From the NCBI GenBank assembly GCA_003151895.1, contig PLYX01000233.1, positions 1 to 8,635 on the forward strand: 8,635 bases of DNA. The letters are read 5' to 3'. The translations under genes and the position numbers were made by a program. This DNA is from Solirubrobacterales bacterium. Lineage in GTDB: Bacteria; Actinomycetota; Thermoleophilia; Solirubrobacterales; Solirubrobacteraceae. Of the stretch, positions 1-5,417 are shown piece after piece. The notes under the pieces were generated by a model. That model was not told the DNA's origin. It did no database searches and saw nothing but the letters and a program-made list of their open reading frames with translations. Positions within the stretch are counted from its first letter, which is position 1. Each line of letters begins with the position of its first letter.

Positions 1-836
1 TCGCGCGACCGCCCGGCGGGGCCCGGCGCGTGCTCGCCTCGCAGATCGTGAGCGGCTCGGCGGCGCTGGCGCAGCAGCGGCTCGCGCAGGGCGGCTGGGT
101 GGTCGTCTCACGCCAGATCGCTGAGGAGCAGCACGTCGGGCTGGGCGGCCGCCTGACACTTCCCACGCCCAGCGGCGAGGTGTCACTGCGGATCGCCGCG
201 CTTACGAGCAACCTGGCGTGGAGCCCGGGCGCGCTCTTCTTGGGCAGCGCGCAGTACGCGCGCCTGTGGGGCGGCGGGGGCGCAAACAACGCAACCGCGC
301 TCGCTGTGTCACTGAAGCCGGGAGCACGCGTGCCGGTGCTCGCACGGCGCATACGGCAGGCGCTCGGCCGCTCGAGCGGGCTGATCGTCCGCACACGCTC
401 CTCCCTGCAAACGAGCATCGACACCCTCGCGAGAGAAGGGCTCGGCCAGCTGCGGGAGATCTCGAATCTGCTGCTCACGGCCGCGATCCTCGCGATGGCG
501 GCCGCCCTGACCTCGGCTGTGTGGCAGCAACGCGGCGCGCTGGCGGGACTGCGCCTGTGCGGCGTCTCTCCCGCGCGCCTGCGCCGCATCCTGCTCCTCG
601 AAGCGGGACTGTTGCTGAGCGCCGGCTGCGTTACGGGAGCGCTCGCGGGCGTGTACGGCCAGGCGATCATCGACGGCTATCTCGGGCGGGTGACGGGCTT
701 TCCGATCGCCGCGATCACCGCGGACGCGCGGCCGCTCGAGATCTTCGCGCTCGTCGTGACCATCGTGTTCGCGGCGGCGCTCACGCCGATCGCCCTGGCC
801 TCGAGGGTCTCGCCGAGCTACGCGCTGGCCGAGTGA
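1..836 (+). CDS. FtsX-type ABC transporter permease, C-terminal part (5' end outside window)
   Basis: The reading frame is open from the window edge (first full codon at 3) to TGA at 834-836, giving 277 residues with no start that must be real, so the gene begins upstream. An extracytoplasmic-looking region of about 140 residues is followed by three hydrophobic segments: LLLTAAILAMAAALTSAVW, ILLLEAGLLLSAGCVTGALAG and IFALVVTIVFAAALTPIALA. Between the first two lies the cytoplasmic stretch LAGLRLCGVSPARLRRILLLE, which matches the usual FtsX/MacB pattern (a 'lr..G.s..rl.rill.E' loop before the next helix). This is the terminal FtsX domain of a permease that works with a separate ATPase, which should lie upstream. 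The substrate cannot be told: members move lipoproteins or peptides, or transmit mechanical signals. The two exported proteins downstream could be functional partners, but only position suggests this. The family call is firm and the role is not. Confidence 0.85.
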   Translation, partial: ARPPGGARRVLASQIVSGSAALAQQRLAQGGWVVVSRQIAEEQHVGLGGRLTLPTPSGEVSLRIAALTSNLAWSPGALFLGSAQYARLWGGGGANNATALAVSLKPGARVPVLARRIRQALGRSSGLIVRTRSSLQTSIDTLAREGLGQLREISNLLLTAAILAMAAALTSAVWQQRGALAGLRLCGVSPARLRRILLLEAGLLLSAGCVTGALAGVYGQAIIDGYLGRVTGFPIAAITADARPLEIFALVVTIVFAAALTPIALASRVSPSYALAE

Positions 837-843
837 GTGGCTT

Positions 844-890
844 ATGCGAGAGAAACGCTTGTAATGCTCGAAGGGAGGTGGCTGTTGTGA
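844..890 (+). other. Two chained mini-ORFs leading into the next gene (possible translational leader)
   Basis: Between the permease stop and the next gene are two very short frames. ATG at 844 encodes MREKRL and ends in TAA at 862-864. ATG at 864 shares its A with that stop (TAATG), encodes MLEGRWLL and ends in TGA at 888-890. That stop overlaps the GTG start at 887 (GTGA). The overlaps are plain in the sequence. Whether ribosomes use them is unknown, and chance is a fair explanation for frames of six and eight codons. Confidence 0.2.
873..880 (+). promoter_or_regulatory. Strong ribosome binding site that fixes the GTG start at 887
   Basis: GGGAGGTG is a near-ideal Shine-Dalgarno sequence placed 6 bases before GTG at 887-889. 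It decides the start of the exported-protein gene, whose frame otherwise runs open far upstream as a shadow of the permease gene. Confidence 0.75.
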
Positions 891-1351
891 GGAAGCTCTG
901 CAGATCGAGGGGCGCGGAACGACGCCGAGCGCCGTACGCCTCGCTGGTCGCGCTCGCGATCGCGCTCGGCGCGGGGGCGAGTCTCGCCGCCGGCGCGGAT
1001 CTGCACGCCCTCGACACAGCGAAGCTGCACTACGTCGGCGCGGTCGGCGAAGAGGTCTATGAGACGGGCAGCGCAAGCGGCACCCTGCCGGGCAGCATGC
1101 GCGTCCACATGATCTTCGCCTCGACTTTCAGCGGCAGCTTCGCGATCTACACGCGCGGCGGCAGGATCGACGGGCAGGGCAAGGCCAGGCCGCATGGCGA
1201 AGGCGTGTATGAGAGCTTTGCCGGAACGCTCATCGTCACAGGCGGGACGGGGCGCTATCGCCGAGCCCACGGCACGGCGCATCTCTACGGCACCTTCGAC
1301 CGCGAAAACTACGCGCTGACGATCCAGACAGCGGGAACGCTGCGCTTCTAG
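887..1351 (+). CDS. Small exported protein with a possible allene-oxide-cyclase-like beta-barrel, function unknown
   Basis: The protein has 154 residues. It starts at GTG 887, chosen for the strong ribosome binding site, and ends in TAG at 1349-1351. A basic N-terminus (R/K-rich, residues 2-14) leads into a hydrophobic stretch at about 18-36 with likely signal-peptidase cleavage near AAGA (about 35-38), so the protein is probably secreted. The mature part of about 116 residues has alternating, glycine-rich strands: SGTLPGSMRV, SGSFAIYTRGGRIDGQG, FAGTLIVTGGTGRYRRAHGTA and NYALTIQTAGTL. The GGTGRYRRAHG element resembles the 'GGTG.Y..a.G' turn of allene-oxide-cyclase-barrel and dirigent-like proteins, a fold assignment I offer as inference. 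The mature part has no cysteine. The gene lies 50 bp after the permease and 8 bp before another exported protein, so the three are probably co-transcribed. I recall similar short secreted proteins from Solirubrobacterales, none with a known role. Confidence 0.75.
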   Translation: MRKLCRSRGAERRRAPYASLVALAIALGAGASLAAGADLHALDTAKLHYVGAVGEEVYETGSASGTLPGSMRVHMIFASTFSGSFAIYTRGGRIDGQGKARPHGEGVYESFAGTLIVTGGTGRYRRAHGTAHLYGTFDRENYALTIQTAGTLRF

Positions 1352-1359
1352 AGGCCACG

Positions 1360-2205
1360 GTGAGACTCGAGCCGCCACCCCTGCGCTCGGCGCTCGCCGC
1401 CTGTGGATGCGCGCTCGCGCTCGGCGGCGCGGCAGGCGGCGCCTGTCCCCAGCTCGCCGGCGCGCAGGCGCAGACGACCGCGCGGCTGCACGCCACCTTC
1501 GAGCCCTACCGGCTCGGCCGCCGCACGACGCTGCAGTTCGAATTCGCGCTCTCCGCGCCGGCGGGCGAGGTTCCCCCGCCGCTGACCGAAATGCAGCTGC
1601 GCTACCCGCGCGGCATCAACTTCTTCCTCAACGACCTGGGCATCAGAAGATGCGCGGAGCCGGTGCTCGAAGCGTCCGGGCCGGCCGGGTGCCCGCCCGA
1701 CTCGGCGATGGGCTACGGCGTCGTGGAGACCGGCATCGTGCTCGGCGACACGCCGGTCGAAGAGAGCTCGCCGATCACGATCCTGCGCGCCCCCGAACGC
1801 GACGGCCACCTCGCGCTGCTGTTCTTTGCGGAGGGCAGAGAACCCGTCGTAACGAACGTGATCTTCTCCGGGCTGCTGCTCTCCGCCAGAGAACCCTTCG
1901 GCGGCAATGTCAAGATTGGCGTGCCCCTCGTCGAAACCCTGCCGGGCGCCCCGTACGTATCGGTGCTGCACCTGCACGCAACCATCGGGCCGGAGCATCT
2001 CACCTACTACCACAACGTTGACGGCGTGTCGCTCGCGTTTGCGCCGCAGGGCATCCTGCTGCCGCCGACGTGCCCTCGCGCCAGCTTTCCCTTCGCCGCG
2101 ATCTTCGTCTTCTCCGACGGCACGCGTGCCGTGGCAAGCACGACGGTGCCGTGTCCGCCGGGCCGAGCGGCGCACCGCGCGGCATCGAGGAGGCGTCGCG
2201 GATAA
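1360..2205 (+). CDS. Exported protein of an uncharacterised, probably Thermoleophilia-specific family
   Basis: The protein has 281 residues, from GTG at 1360 to TAA at 2203-2205. A modest AGAGG lies 5 bases before the start, overlapping the previous stop region. A hydrophobic stretch at residues 10-27 and AGAQA-Q at about 33-38 suggest a cleaved signal peptide. The mature part is rich in beta-type sequence, with landmarks TFEPYRLGRRTTLQFEF (46-62), LRYPRGINFFL (80-90), GCPPDSAMGYG (110-120) and CPRASFPFAAIFVFSDG (238-254). Four cysteines remain after cleavage (C98, C111, C238, C265), and their spacing suggests two disulphides, C98-C111 and C238-C265. The tail HRAASRRRRG is basic. I recognise the pattern (a line on P-R-G/L-P-A-G, then C-P, S..G.G, and CP..G.FPF...F.F.DG) as a secreted family common in Solirubrobacterales, but know no function. 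With the preceding gene it forms a two-gene unit behind an FtsX-type permease. Confidence 0.75.
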   Translation: MRLEPPPLRSALAACGCALALGGAAGGACPQLAGAQAQTTARLHATFEPYRLGRRTTLQFEFALSAPAGEVPPPLTEMQLRYPRGINFFLNDLGIRRCAEPVLEASGPAGCPPDSAMGYGVVETGIVLGDTPVEESSPITILRAPERDGHLALLFFAEGREPVVTNVIFSGLLLSAREPFGGNVKIGVPLVETLPGAPYVSVLHLHATIGPEHLTYYHNVDGVSLAFAPQGILLPPTCPRASFPFAAIFVFSDGTRAVASTTVPCPPGRAAHRAASRRRRG

Positions 2206-2268
2206 GAAGGAACTCGCTGATGGCTATTCCGATTGTCGAAAACTAGCTGATTTGCAGAGATTCTAGGA

Positions 2269-2341
2269 TGGGCCGTGTTGGAATCGAACCAACAACCTTG
2301 GGCTTAAGAGGCCCCTGCTCTGCCAATTGAGCTAACGGCCC
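2269..2341 (-). tRNA. tRNA-Lys (anticodon CTT)
   Basis: Read on the minus strand from 2341 to 2269 (73 nt with discriminator A), it folds as a complete cloverleaf. The acceptor stem GGGCCGT/ACGGCCC pairs fully, as do the D stem GCTC/GAGC (loop AATTGGCA) and the T stem GTTGG/CCAAC (loop TTCGATT). The anticodon loop is CTCTTAA, with CTT at 2308-2306. The variable loop is AGGTT. The anticodon stem GGGGC/GCCCA has four pairs plus a G27-A43 mismatch at its end. CCA is not encoded: the bases after the discriminator read TCC. The gene points the same way as the purU operon but is probably transcribed separately. Confidence 0.96.
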
Positions 2342-2379
2342 GTGAGGGCGCCGACCCTAGGCGGGACGGTGTGGACGGG

Positions 2380-2385
2380 ATTCTA
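2380..2385 (-). promoter_or_regulatory. Possible -10 element for tRNA-Lys (proximal copy)
   Basis: TAGAAT on the minus strand matches five of six bases of TATAAT and ends 38 bases before the tRNA 5' end, which would leave a leader of about 30 nt. I see no good -35 hexamer 16-18 bp further upstream and no TG extension, so this is a weak promoter call supported mainly by position and by its duplication. Confidence 0.35.
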
Positions 2386-2425
2386 GCCCAGGGCCGCCGA
2401 CCCGAGGCGGGCCGGTGTGGACGGG

Positions 2426-2431
2426 ATTCTA
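2426..2431 (-). promoter_or_regulatory. Possible -10 element for tRNA-Lys (distal copy in the second repeat unit)
   Basis: An identical TAGAAT lies exactly 46 bases upstream of the proximal copy, in the second repeat unit. The best -35 candidate at an 18-bp spacer is TCTTCA, three of six against TTGACA, lying in the hairpin at the end of purU. It may be a second tandem promoter or a passive duplicate. Confidence 0.25.
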
Positions 2432-2448
2432 GCCCAGGGCCGCCGAGC

Positions 2449-2478
2449 CTGAAGAGTGGTGGGTGGTGGGCTCTTCAG
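2449..2478 (-). terminator. Hairpin at the end of purU, possible terminator without a U-tract
   Basis: CTGAAGAG (2449-2456) and CTCTTCAG (2471-2478) form a perfect 8-bp inverted repeat around a 14-nt loop. In the minus-strand transcript the 5' arm contains the purU stop codon (2477-2475), so the hairpin forms exactly at the 3' end of the operon. The following bases, GCTCGGCGG, hold no U-run, so a classical intrinsic terminator is not supported. It could be a GC-type terminator or an mRNA 3'-end stabiliser. The plus-strand loop carries GGTGGGTGGTGGG, a possible two-tier G-quadruplex. Confidence 0.45.
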
Positions 2479-3350
2479 AAGACGATCGTGCGCCCGCCGT
2501 CGGCGATCACGCGATCTTCGAGGTGCAGCGACACCGCGCGCGAGAGCACGAGCCGCTCGATGTCGCGACCGATGCGTTCCAGCTCGCTCACGCTCTGGCG
2601 GTGGTCCACGCGTGCCACATCCTGCTCGATGATCGGCCCGCCGTCGAGTTCGGCTGTGACGTAGTGGGCGGTGGCTCCAATCAGCTTGACCCCGTGCTCG
2701 CGCGCCCTCCGGTAGGGGTTTGCGCCGGCGAAGGCAGGCAGAAACGAGTGGTGGATGTTGATGACAGGCGCGCCGAGCCGATCGAGGAACTCACCGCTGA
2801 GGATCTGCATGTAGCGCGCCAACACCACCAGGTCGACGTTGCCGCACAGGAGCTCGAGCATCCGCTCCTCGGCGTGGCCCTTGGCGCTCTTTGCCACCGG
2901 GACGTGATGGAAGGGGACGCTCACAGCGACCGCCTCCTCGGCGAGGTCGGGGTGGTTTGAGATGACTCCCACGATGTCCGCGTCGAGCTCCCGGCGCCGC
3001 CAGCGCCAGAGCAGGTCCATGAGGCAGTGGTCGTAGCGCGAGACGAGAATCGCCACCCGCTGGCGTTCGCCCCAGTAGCGGATCTCCCACTCCATTGCGA
3101 AGCGCTGCGCCACGACGGCATCGAAGTCGCGCCGGAAGCCCTCGCGGTCCTCGGCGAGGCCCTCGAGGAAGAACTCGGTGCGCAGGTAGAAGCGCCCTCC
3201 GATCGGGTCGGAGGAGTACTGGTGAGAGGACACGATGTTGGCGCCCTGCTCGAACAGGAAGCCAGAGACGGCAGCCACGATCCCGGGCTGATCGGCGCAA
3301 TCGATCAGCAGGCGCGCCGTGTACGGCTCGATCTCCTCTGGGGCGGCCAT
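2475..3350 (-). CDS. purU: Formyltetrahydrofolate deformylase
   Basis: This 291-residue enzyme hydrolyses 10-formyl-tetrahydrofolate to formate and tetrahydrofolate in the cytoplasm, balancing the one-carbon pool. An N-terminal ACT domain (about 12-88, with DCADQPGIVAAVSGFLFEQGANI) comes first, then a formyltransferase-fold domain (about 97-285). Within the latter are ARYMQILS (178-185), the catalytic-site NIHHSFLPAF (N198, H200, H201), ATAHYVT (H229) and GGPIIEQDV (D244). This gives the Asn-His-Asp set expected of the family. Length is typical. The ATG at 3350 is preceded by AGGGTG with about 5 bases of spacing. The gene starts 17 bp after the TPR-like gene, so it is probably the last gene of the tatC operon. 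A hairpin covers its stop codon. PurU is told from GART-type transformylases by the ACT domain and the HH in the active-site loop. I see nothing missing. Confidence 0.95.
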   Translation of the reverse strand: MAAPEEIEPYTARLLIDCADQPGIVAAVSGFLFEQGANIVSSHQYSSDPIGGRFYLRTEFFLEGLAEDREGFRRDFDAVVAQRFAMEWEIRYWGERQRVAILVSRYDHCLMDLLWRWRRRELDADIVGVISNHPDLAEEAVAVSVPFHHVPVAKSAKGHAEERMLELLCGNVDLVVLARYMQILSGEFLDRLGAPVINIHHSFLPAFAGANPYRRAREHGVKLIGATAHYVTAELDGGPIIEQDVARVDHRQSVSELERIGRDIERLVLSRAVSLHLEDRVIADGGRTIVF

Positions 3351-3367
3351 ATTCGCACCCTGGCCGG

Positions 3368-4144
3368 CTATTTCTTTGTCGGGGCGGTCGTGGTTTTCAC
3401 GACCGTGCCTTCGCCTTTCGGCCCCACTTTGACGGTGTAGGCCTTCCCGTTGGTGGTTCCGGAGTACGTTTCGTTGGAGGGGTTGCCCGTCGGGTTCTTC
3501 TTGATCCGTTCGAGTTCAGCTTCGACCTTCGAACGCTGTGCGGCGGGCGTGAGGCTGATTGTCTTCTGCGACGCGAGGTCGCCCACGCGTACGTTTTTCG
3601 CCTGATAGGCGTACGCCGCGAGACGGCCGTACAGGGCAGCGCTCGGCGGCTTGGCGGCGATCACGAGCTGCATCACTCCAACCGCGGCAGCCGGTTGGTT
3701 GAGGCCTTCTTCGCCGAATACCCTGAGCATCTCCTGCGCGACGGTCACGTCGGGCTTGCTTGGGTTGAGCGCGACGTAGCGGCCCCACGCGTCCGCCACC
3801 TTCGTAAGCAGTTCCTTGCCTTGAGATGTGAACTGCTGTTTGGTTTCGTCGTAAAATTCGCTCCCGTTGGCCTCGTGGACGCGAGCGTCCGCGAGTGCCG
3901 CCCAGCCGGCCGCTTCGCCGGGATTCTTGCGGGTGCGCGCTTCGGCCGAGGAGATCTGTTTGCCATAGCTGGAGCTGCTTGCCCCTCCTTTTTCGCCGAA
4001 TATGGCTTCGATGGGGCTGCCGCCCCCGCCCCCACCAACGCCGACTCCGAAGCCGACGAAGCCGATGCCGAACAGAAGCGCCAGGCCGAGATAGACAGCC
4101 TGCACGGTGCGGCGTCTGCCGCGTCCTCTCAGGTCGAACAACAT
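3368..4144 (-). CDS. Membrane-anchored protein with TPR-like helical region, function unknown
   Basis: The protein has 258 residues. ATG at 4144-4142 overlaps the tatC stop by one base (TGATG), which favours translational coupling. The frame stays open further upstream, but that stretch is a shadow of the tatC tail. A basic N-terminus (RGRGRRR) precedes one transmembrane helix (about 13-36) and a run of glycines (about 34-42). A soluble helical region of about 65-215 follows, with pairs of Ala-rich helices such as NPGEAAGWAALADARVHEA, LLTKVADAWGRYVALNPSKP and SAALYGRLAAYAYQAKN, the spacing and small-residue pattern of TPR repeats. The tail (about 220-258) is Thr/Lys/Gly-rich. Topology is most likely N-in with the repeats outside. 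Position suggests a scaffold linked to Tat export or envelope assembly, which is inference only. The mRNA carries a perfect hairpin just before the stop. Confidence 0.8.
   Translation of the reverse strand: MLFDLRGRGRRRTVQAVYLGLALLFGIGFVGFGVGVGGGGGGSPIEAIFGEKGGASSSSYGKQISSAEARTRKNPGEAAGWAALADARVHEANGSEFYDETKQQFTSQGKELLTKVADAWGRYVALNPSKPDVTVAQEMLRVFGEEGLNQPAAAVGVMQLVIAAKPPSAALYGRLAAYAYQAKNVRVGDLASQKTISLTPAAQRSKVEAELERIKKNPTGNPSNETYSGTTNGKAYTVKVGPKGEGTVVKTTTAPTKK
3385..3405 (-). promoter_or_regulatory. Perfect 8-bp hairpin inside the 3' end of the TPR-like gene
   Basis: CGGTCGTG (3385-3392) and CACGACCG (3398-3405) form a perfect inverted repeat around a 5-base loop. In the minus-strand mRNA the loop is AAAAC. 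It ends 14 bases before the TAG codon (3370-3368) and 34 bases before the purU ATG. No U-run follows, so it is not a standard terminator. It could slow ribosomes, protect an mRNA end or set the tatC/purU ratio. It could also be a by-product of the codons for TVVKTTT. Confidence 0.35.
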
Positions 4145-5295
4145 CAGCTCGACAGCTCCGGGTCTACGTGGTCGATCATCTCTTTGGCAGTGGTCTTTGG
4201 GTGGTCGTTCGGTGTCCCCGCGGACGCCCTTGCGCCGTCGGGACGGTCGCGTGGCGGTGGCTGTGAGGGGCCAGGCATCCCCGATGCCCCCGCCGAGGAC
4301 GGTGGATCCTCCGGAGGGCGCCCTGCCCCTGCGGCCGTCGTTCGCGCCGCGTCTCCTCGCGCAACAACCGAAGCGATCAGGATACTCGCCTCGTAGAGCA
4401 AATACAGCGGGACCGTCTCGAGCACGAGCGTGAATGCGTCTCCGGGCAGGAATGCGGCGACCGCGGCACACGCCAAGATCGCGTAGCGACGGTTACGGCG
4501 CAGCTGGCGGGGAGTCACGATTCCGGCTCGCACGGCCCCGACGATCGCGACGGGCGCCTGGAAGGAGAGCCCCATCGCGAGCAGCACCGTAGCCGCAAAC
4601 TTGTAGTACTGGCTGGCCTGCACCATCACGTTGAACTGGCTGCTGTTGAAGTTCTGCAGGAAGCGCACAGCGGCGGGGAGCACGACGAGATAGCCGAAGG
4701 CGACCCCGGCCGCGAACAGAAACGGGACCGAGATCAACAGCGGCATCACCACACGCCTCTCACGCGGGTTGAACGCCGGCAGGACGAAGCCATACAGCTC
4801 GAACAGGATCAGGGGCAATGCAAGTACGAGCGCGAAGTAGAGCGCCACGGTGAGCGTCGCCGTGAGCGGTTCTCCGGGTCCGAGCGTCACGGGATCGATG
4901 CCGCTCGGATTGCGTGGAATCTTGACGACATCCGCTTCGAGCCGGGGAATCTGGGCGGCGAGCTGGGTCCTCGTGGCTGCCGGCAGACCACTGGCCGGAG
5001 CGCTGAGCGCGCGGGCGATCGACTGCGCGTCCTTGGCGACTTCGAGCACCGCCTTCTGGGCGAGCCATGTCTGTCCCGCCGGGCCTTCGCCGCGGAGTAC
5101 CTGCTGCTCGGTCTGTCTGTGCAGCGGTCGGTTGATGAATTCGAGCAGGGCATTGTTCTGCCACAGGCACACGCCGAACACGACCGCGAGCGCCACGGCG
5201 CTCACGATCAGCCGGGTGCGCAGCTCCTCGAGATGGTCCACGACGCTGAGTCGCTCCTCGTGACCGACAGTGCGGATTGCTGTTGCCATGGCCAT
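4144..5295 (-). CDS. tatC: Twin-arginine translocase subunit TatC with long P1 loop and C-terminal tail
   Basis: TatC is the integral-membrane receptor for twin-arginine signal peptides. This one has 383 residues against about 250-260 in E. coli. Family marks include HLEELRTRL (21-29) just before helix 1, GFVLPAFNPRERR (169-181) and LPGDAF (283-288). By comparison with E. coli, F170 and E179 match F94 and E103, both needed for signal-peptide binding, and D286 matches D211. Q246 sits where E. coli has E170, and L290 where it has Q215. Extra length lies in two places: an enlarged first extracytoplasmic loop (about 50-140, Ala/Gln-rich and probably helical) and a Pro/Gly/Arg-rich cytoplasmic tail (about 313-383). 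The stop overlaps the next start (TGATG). The start is uncertain: ATG at 5295 or 5289, neither with a clear ribosome binding site. The Rieske protein is a likely substrate, given the bc-complex gene nearby. Confidence 0.95.
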   Translation of the reverse strand: MAMATAIRTVGHEERLSVVDHLEELRTRLIVSAVALAVVFGVCLWQNNALLEFINRPLHRQTEQQVLRGEGPAGQTWLAQKAVLEVAKDAQSIARALSAPASGLPAATRTQLAAQIPRLEADVVKIPRNPSGIDPVTLGPGEPLTATLTVALYFALVLALPLILFELYGFVLPAFNPRERRVVMPLLISVPFLFAAGVAFGYLVVLPAAVRFLQNFNSSQFNVMVQASQYYKFAATVLLAMGLSFQAPVAIVGAVRAGIVTPRQLRRNRRYAILACAAVAAFLPGDAFTLVLETVPLYLLYEASILIASVVARGDAARTTAAGAGRPPEDPPSSAGASGMPGPSQPPPRDRPDGARASAGTPNDHPKTTAKEMIDHVDPELSS

Positions 5296-5417
5296 CTGAA
5301 GCTATCACCGCGCCGCCGAGCAGCGGGCGCGCTCAGGAGGCACGAGCCGCCCACCGGAGATCTCGCCAGACGCTAAAGGCTCGCCGCCCGGGGGTCGATG
5401 ACAGCGAGAGAGAGACA
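5296..5417. promoter_or_regulatory. Divergent intergenic region between tatC and the zinc-ribbon gene
   Basis: This 122-bp stretch must hold the promoters for both divergent units, since tatC is the first gene on the minus strand and the zinc-ribbon gene the first on the plus strand. I could not identify convincing -35/-10 pairs in either direction. An AGGAGG at 5335-5340 has no start codon within reach in either usable frame. The inference of promoters comes from gene direction alone. Confidence 0.4.

Larger units (their letters stand above)
2350..2446. repeat. 46-bp tandem repeat, 2.1 copies, upstream of tRNA-Lys
   Basis: Unit 1 is 2350-2395, unit 2 is 2396-2441, and the first five bases (GCCGA) begin a third unit at 2442-2446. 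The two full units differ only at 2358/2404 (T/G) and 2366/2412 (A/C). Each unit contains GGGATTCTAGCCCAGGGCC on the plus strand, which places TAGAAT on the minus strand ahead of the tRNA gene. The near identity suggests a recent duplication or a maintained function. No protein is encoded here. Confidence 0.9.

Noticed and set aside
218..886. Extended start of the small exported protein overlapping the permease gene
   Set aside because: The upstream part is an Arg/Ala-rich shadow frame of the permease. The signal peptide and the strong ribosome binding site place the start at 887.
1393..1404. Lipobox-like LAAC in the N-terminus of the 281-residue exported protein
   Set aside because: The cysteine at residue 15 has no hydrophobic stretch before it. 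The hydrophobic part lies after it, so an ordinary signal peptide cleaved near residue 36 fits better.
2211..2250. Direct repeat AACTCGCTGA / AACTAGCTGA after the 281-residue protein gene
   Set aside because: Only 9 of 10 bases match, only two copies exist, and there is no nearby gene start or structure to give it meaning.
2269..2341. tRNA-Lys as an integration (att) site
   Set aside because: No integrase, no phage or plasmid gene and no exact repeat of the tRNA 3' end longer than about 8 bases were seen. The flanking genes are ordinary chromosomal ones.
4145..4471. Extended start for the TPR-like gene inside tatC
   Set aside because: The frame is open only because of high GC. The upstream residues are Arg/Gly-rich shadow sequence, whereas ATG at 4144 overlaps the tatC stop and directly precedes a sensible basic N-terminus and membrane helix.
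5335..5340. AGGAGG as a ribosome binding site for an earlier start of the zinc-ribbon gene
   Set aside because: No ATG, GTG or TTG codon lies 4-12 bases downstream, and no in-frame start occurs before ATG at 5418.
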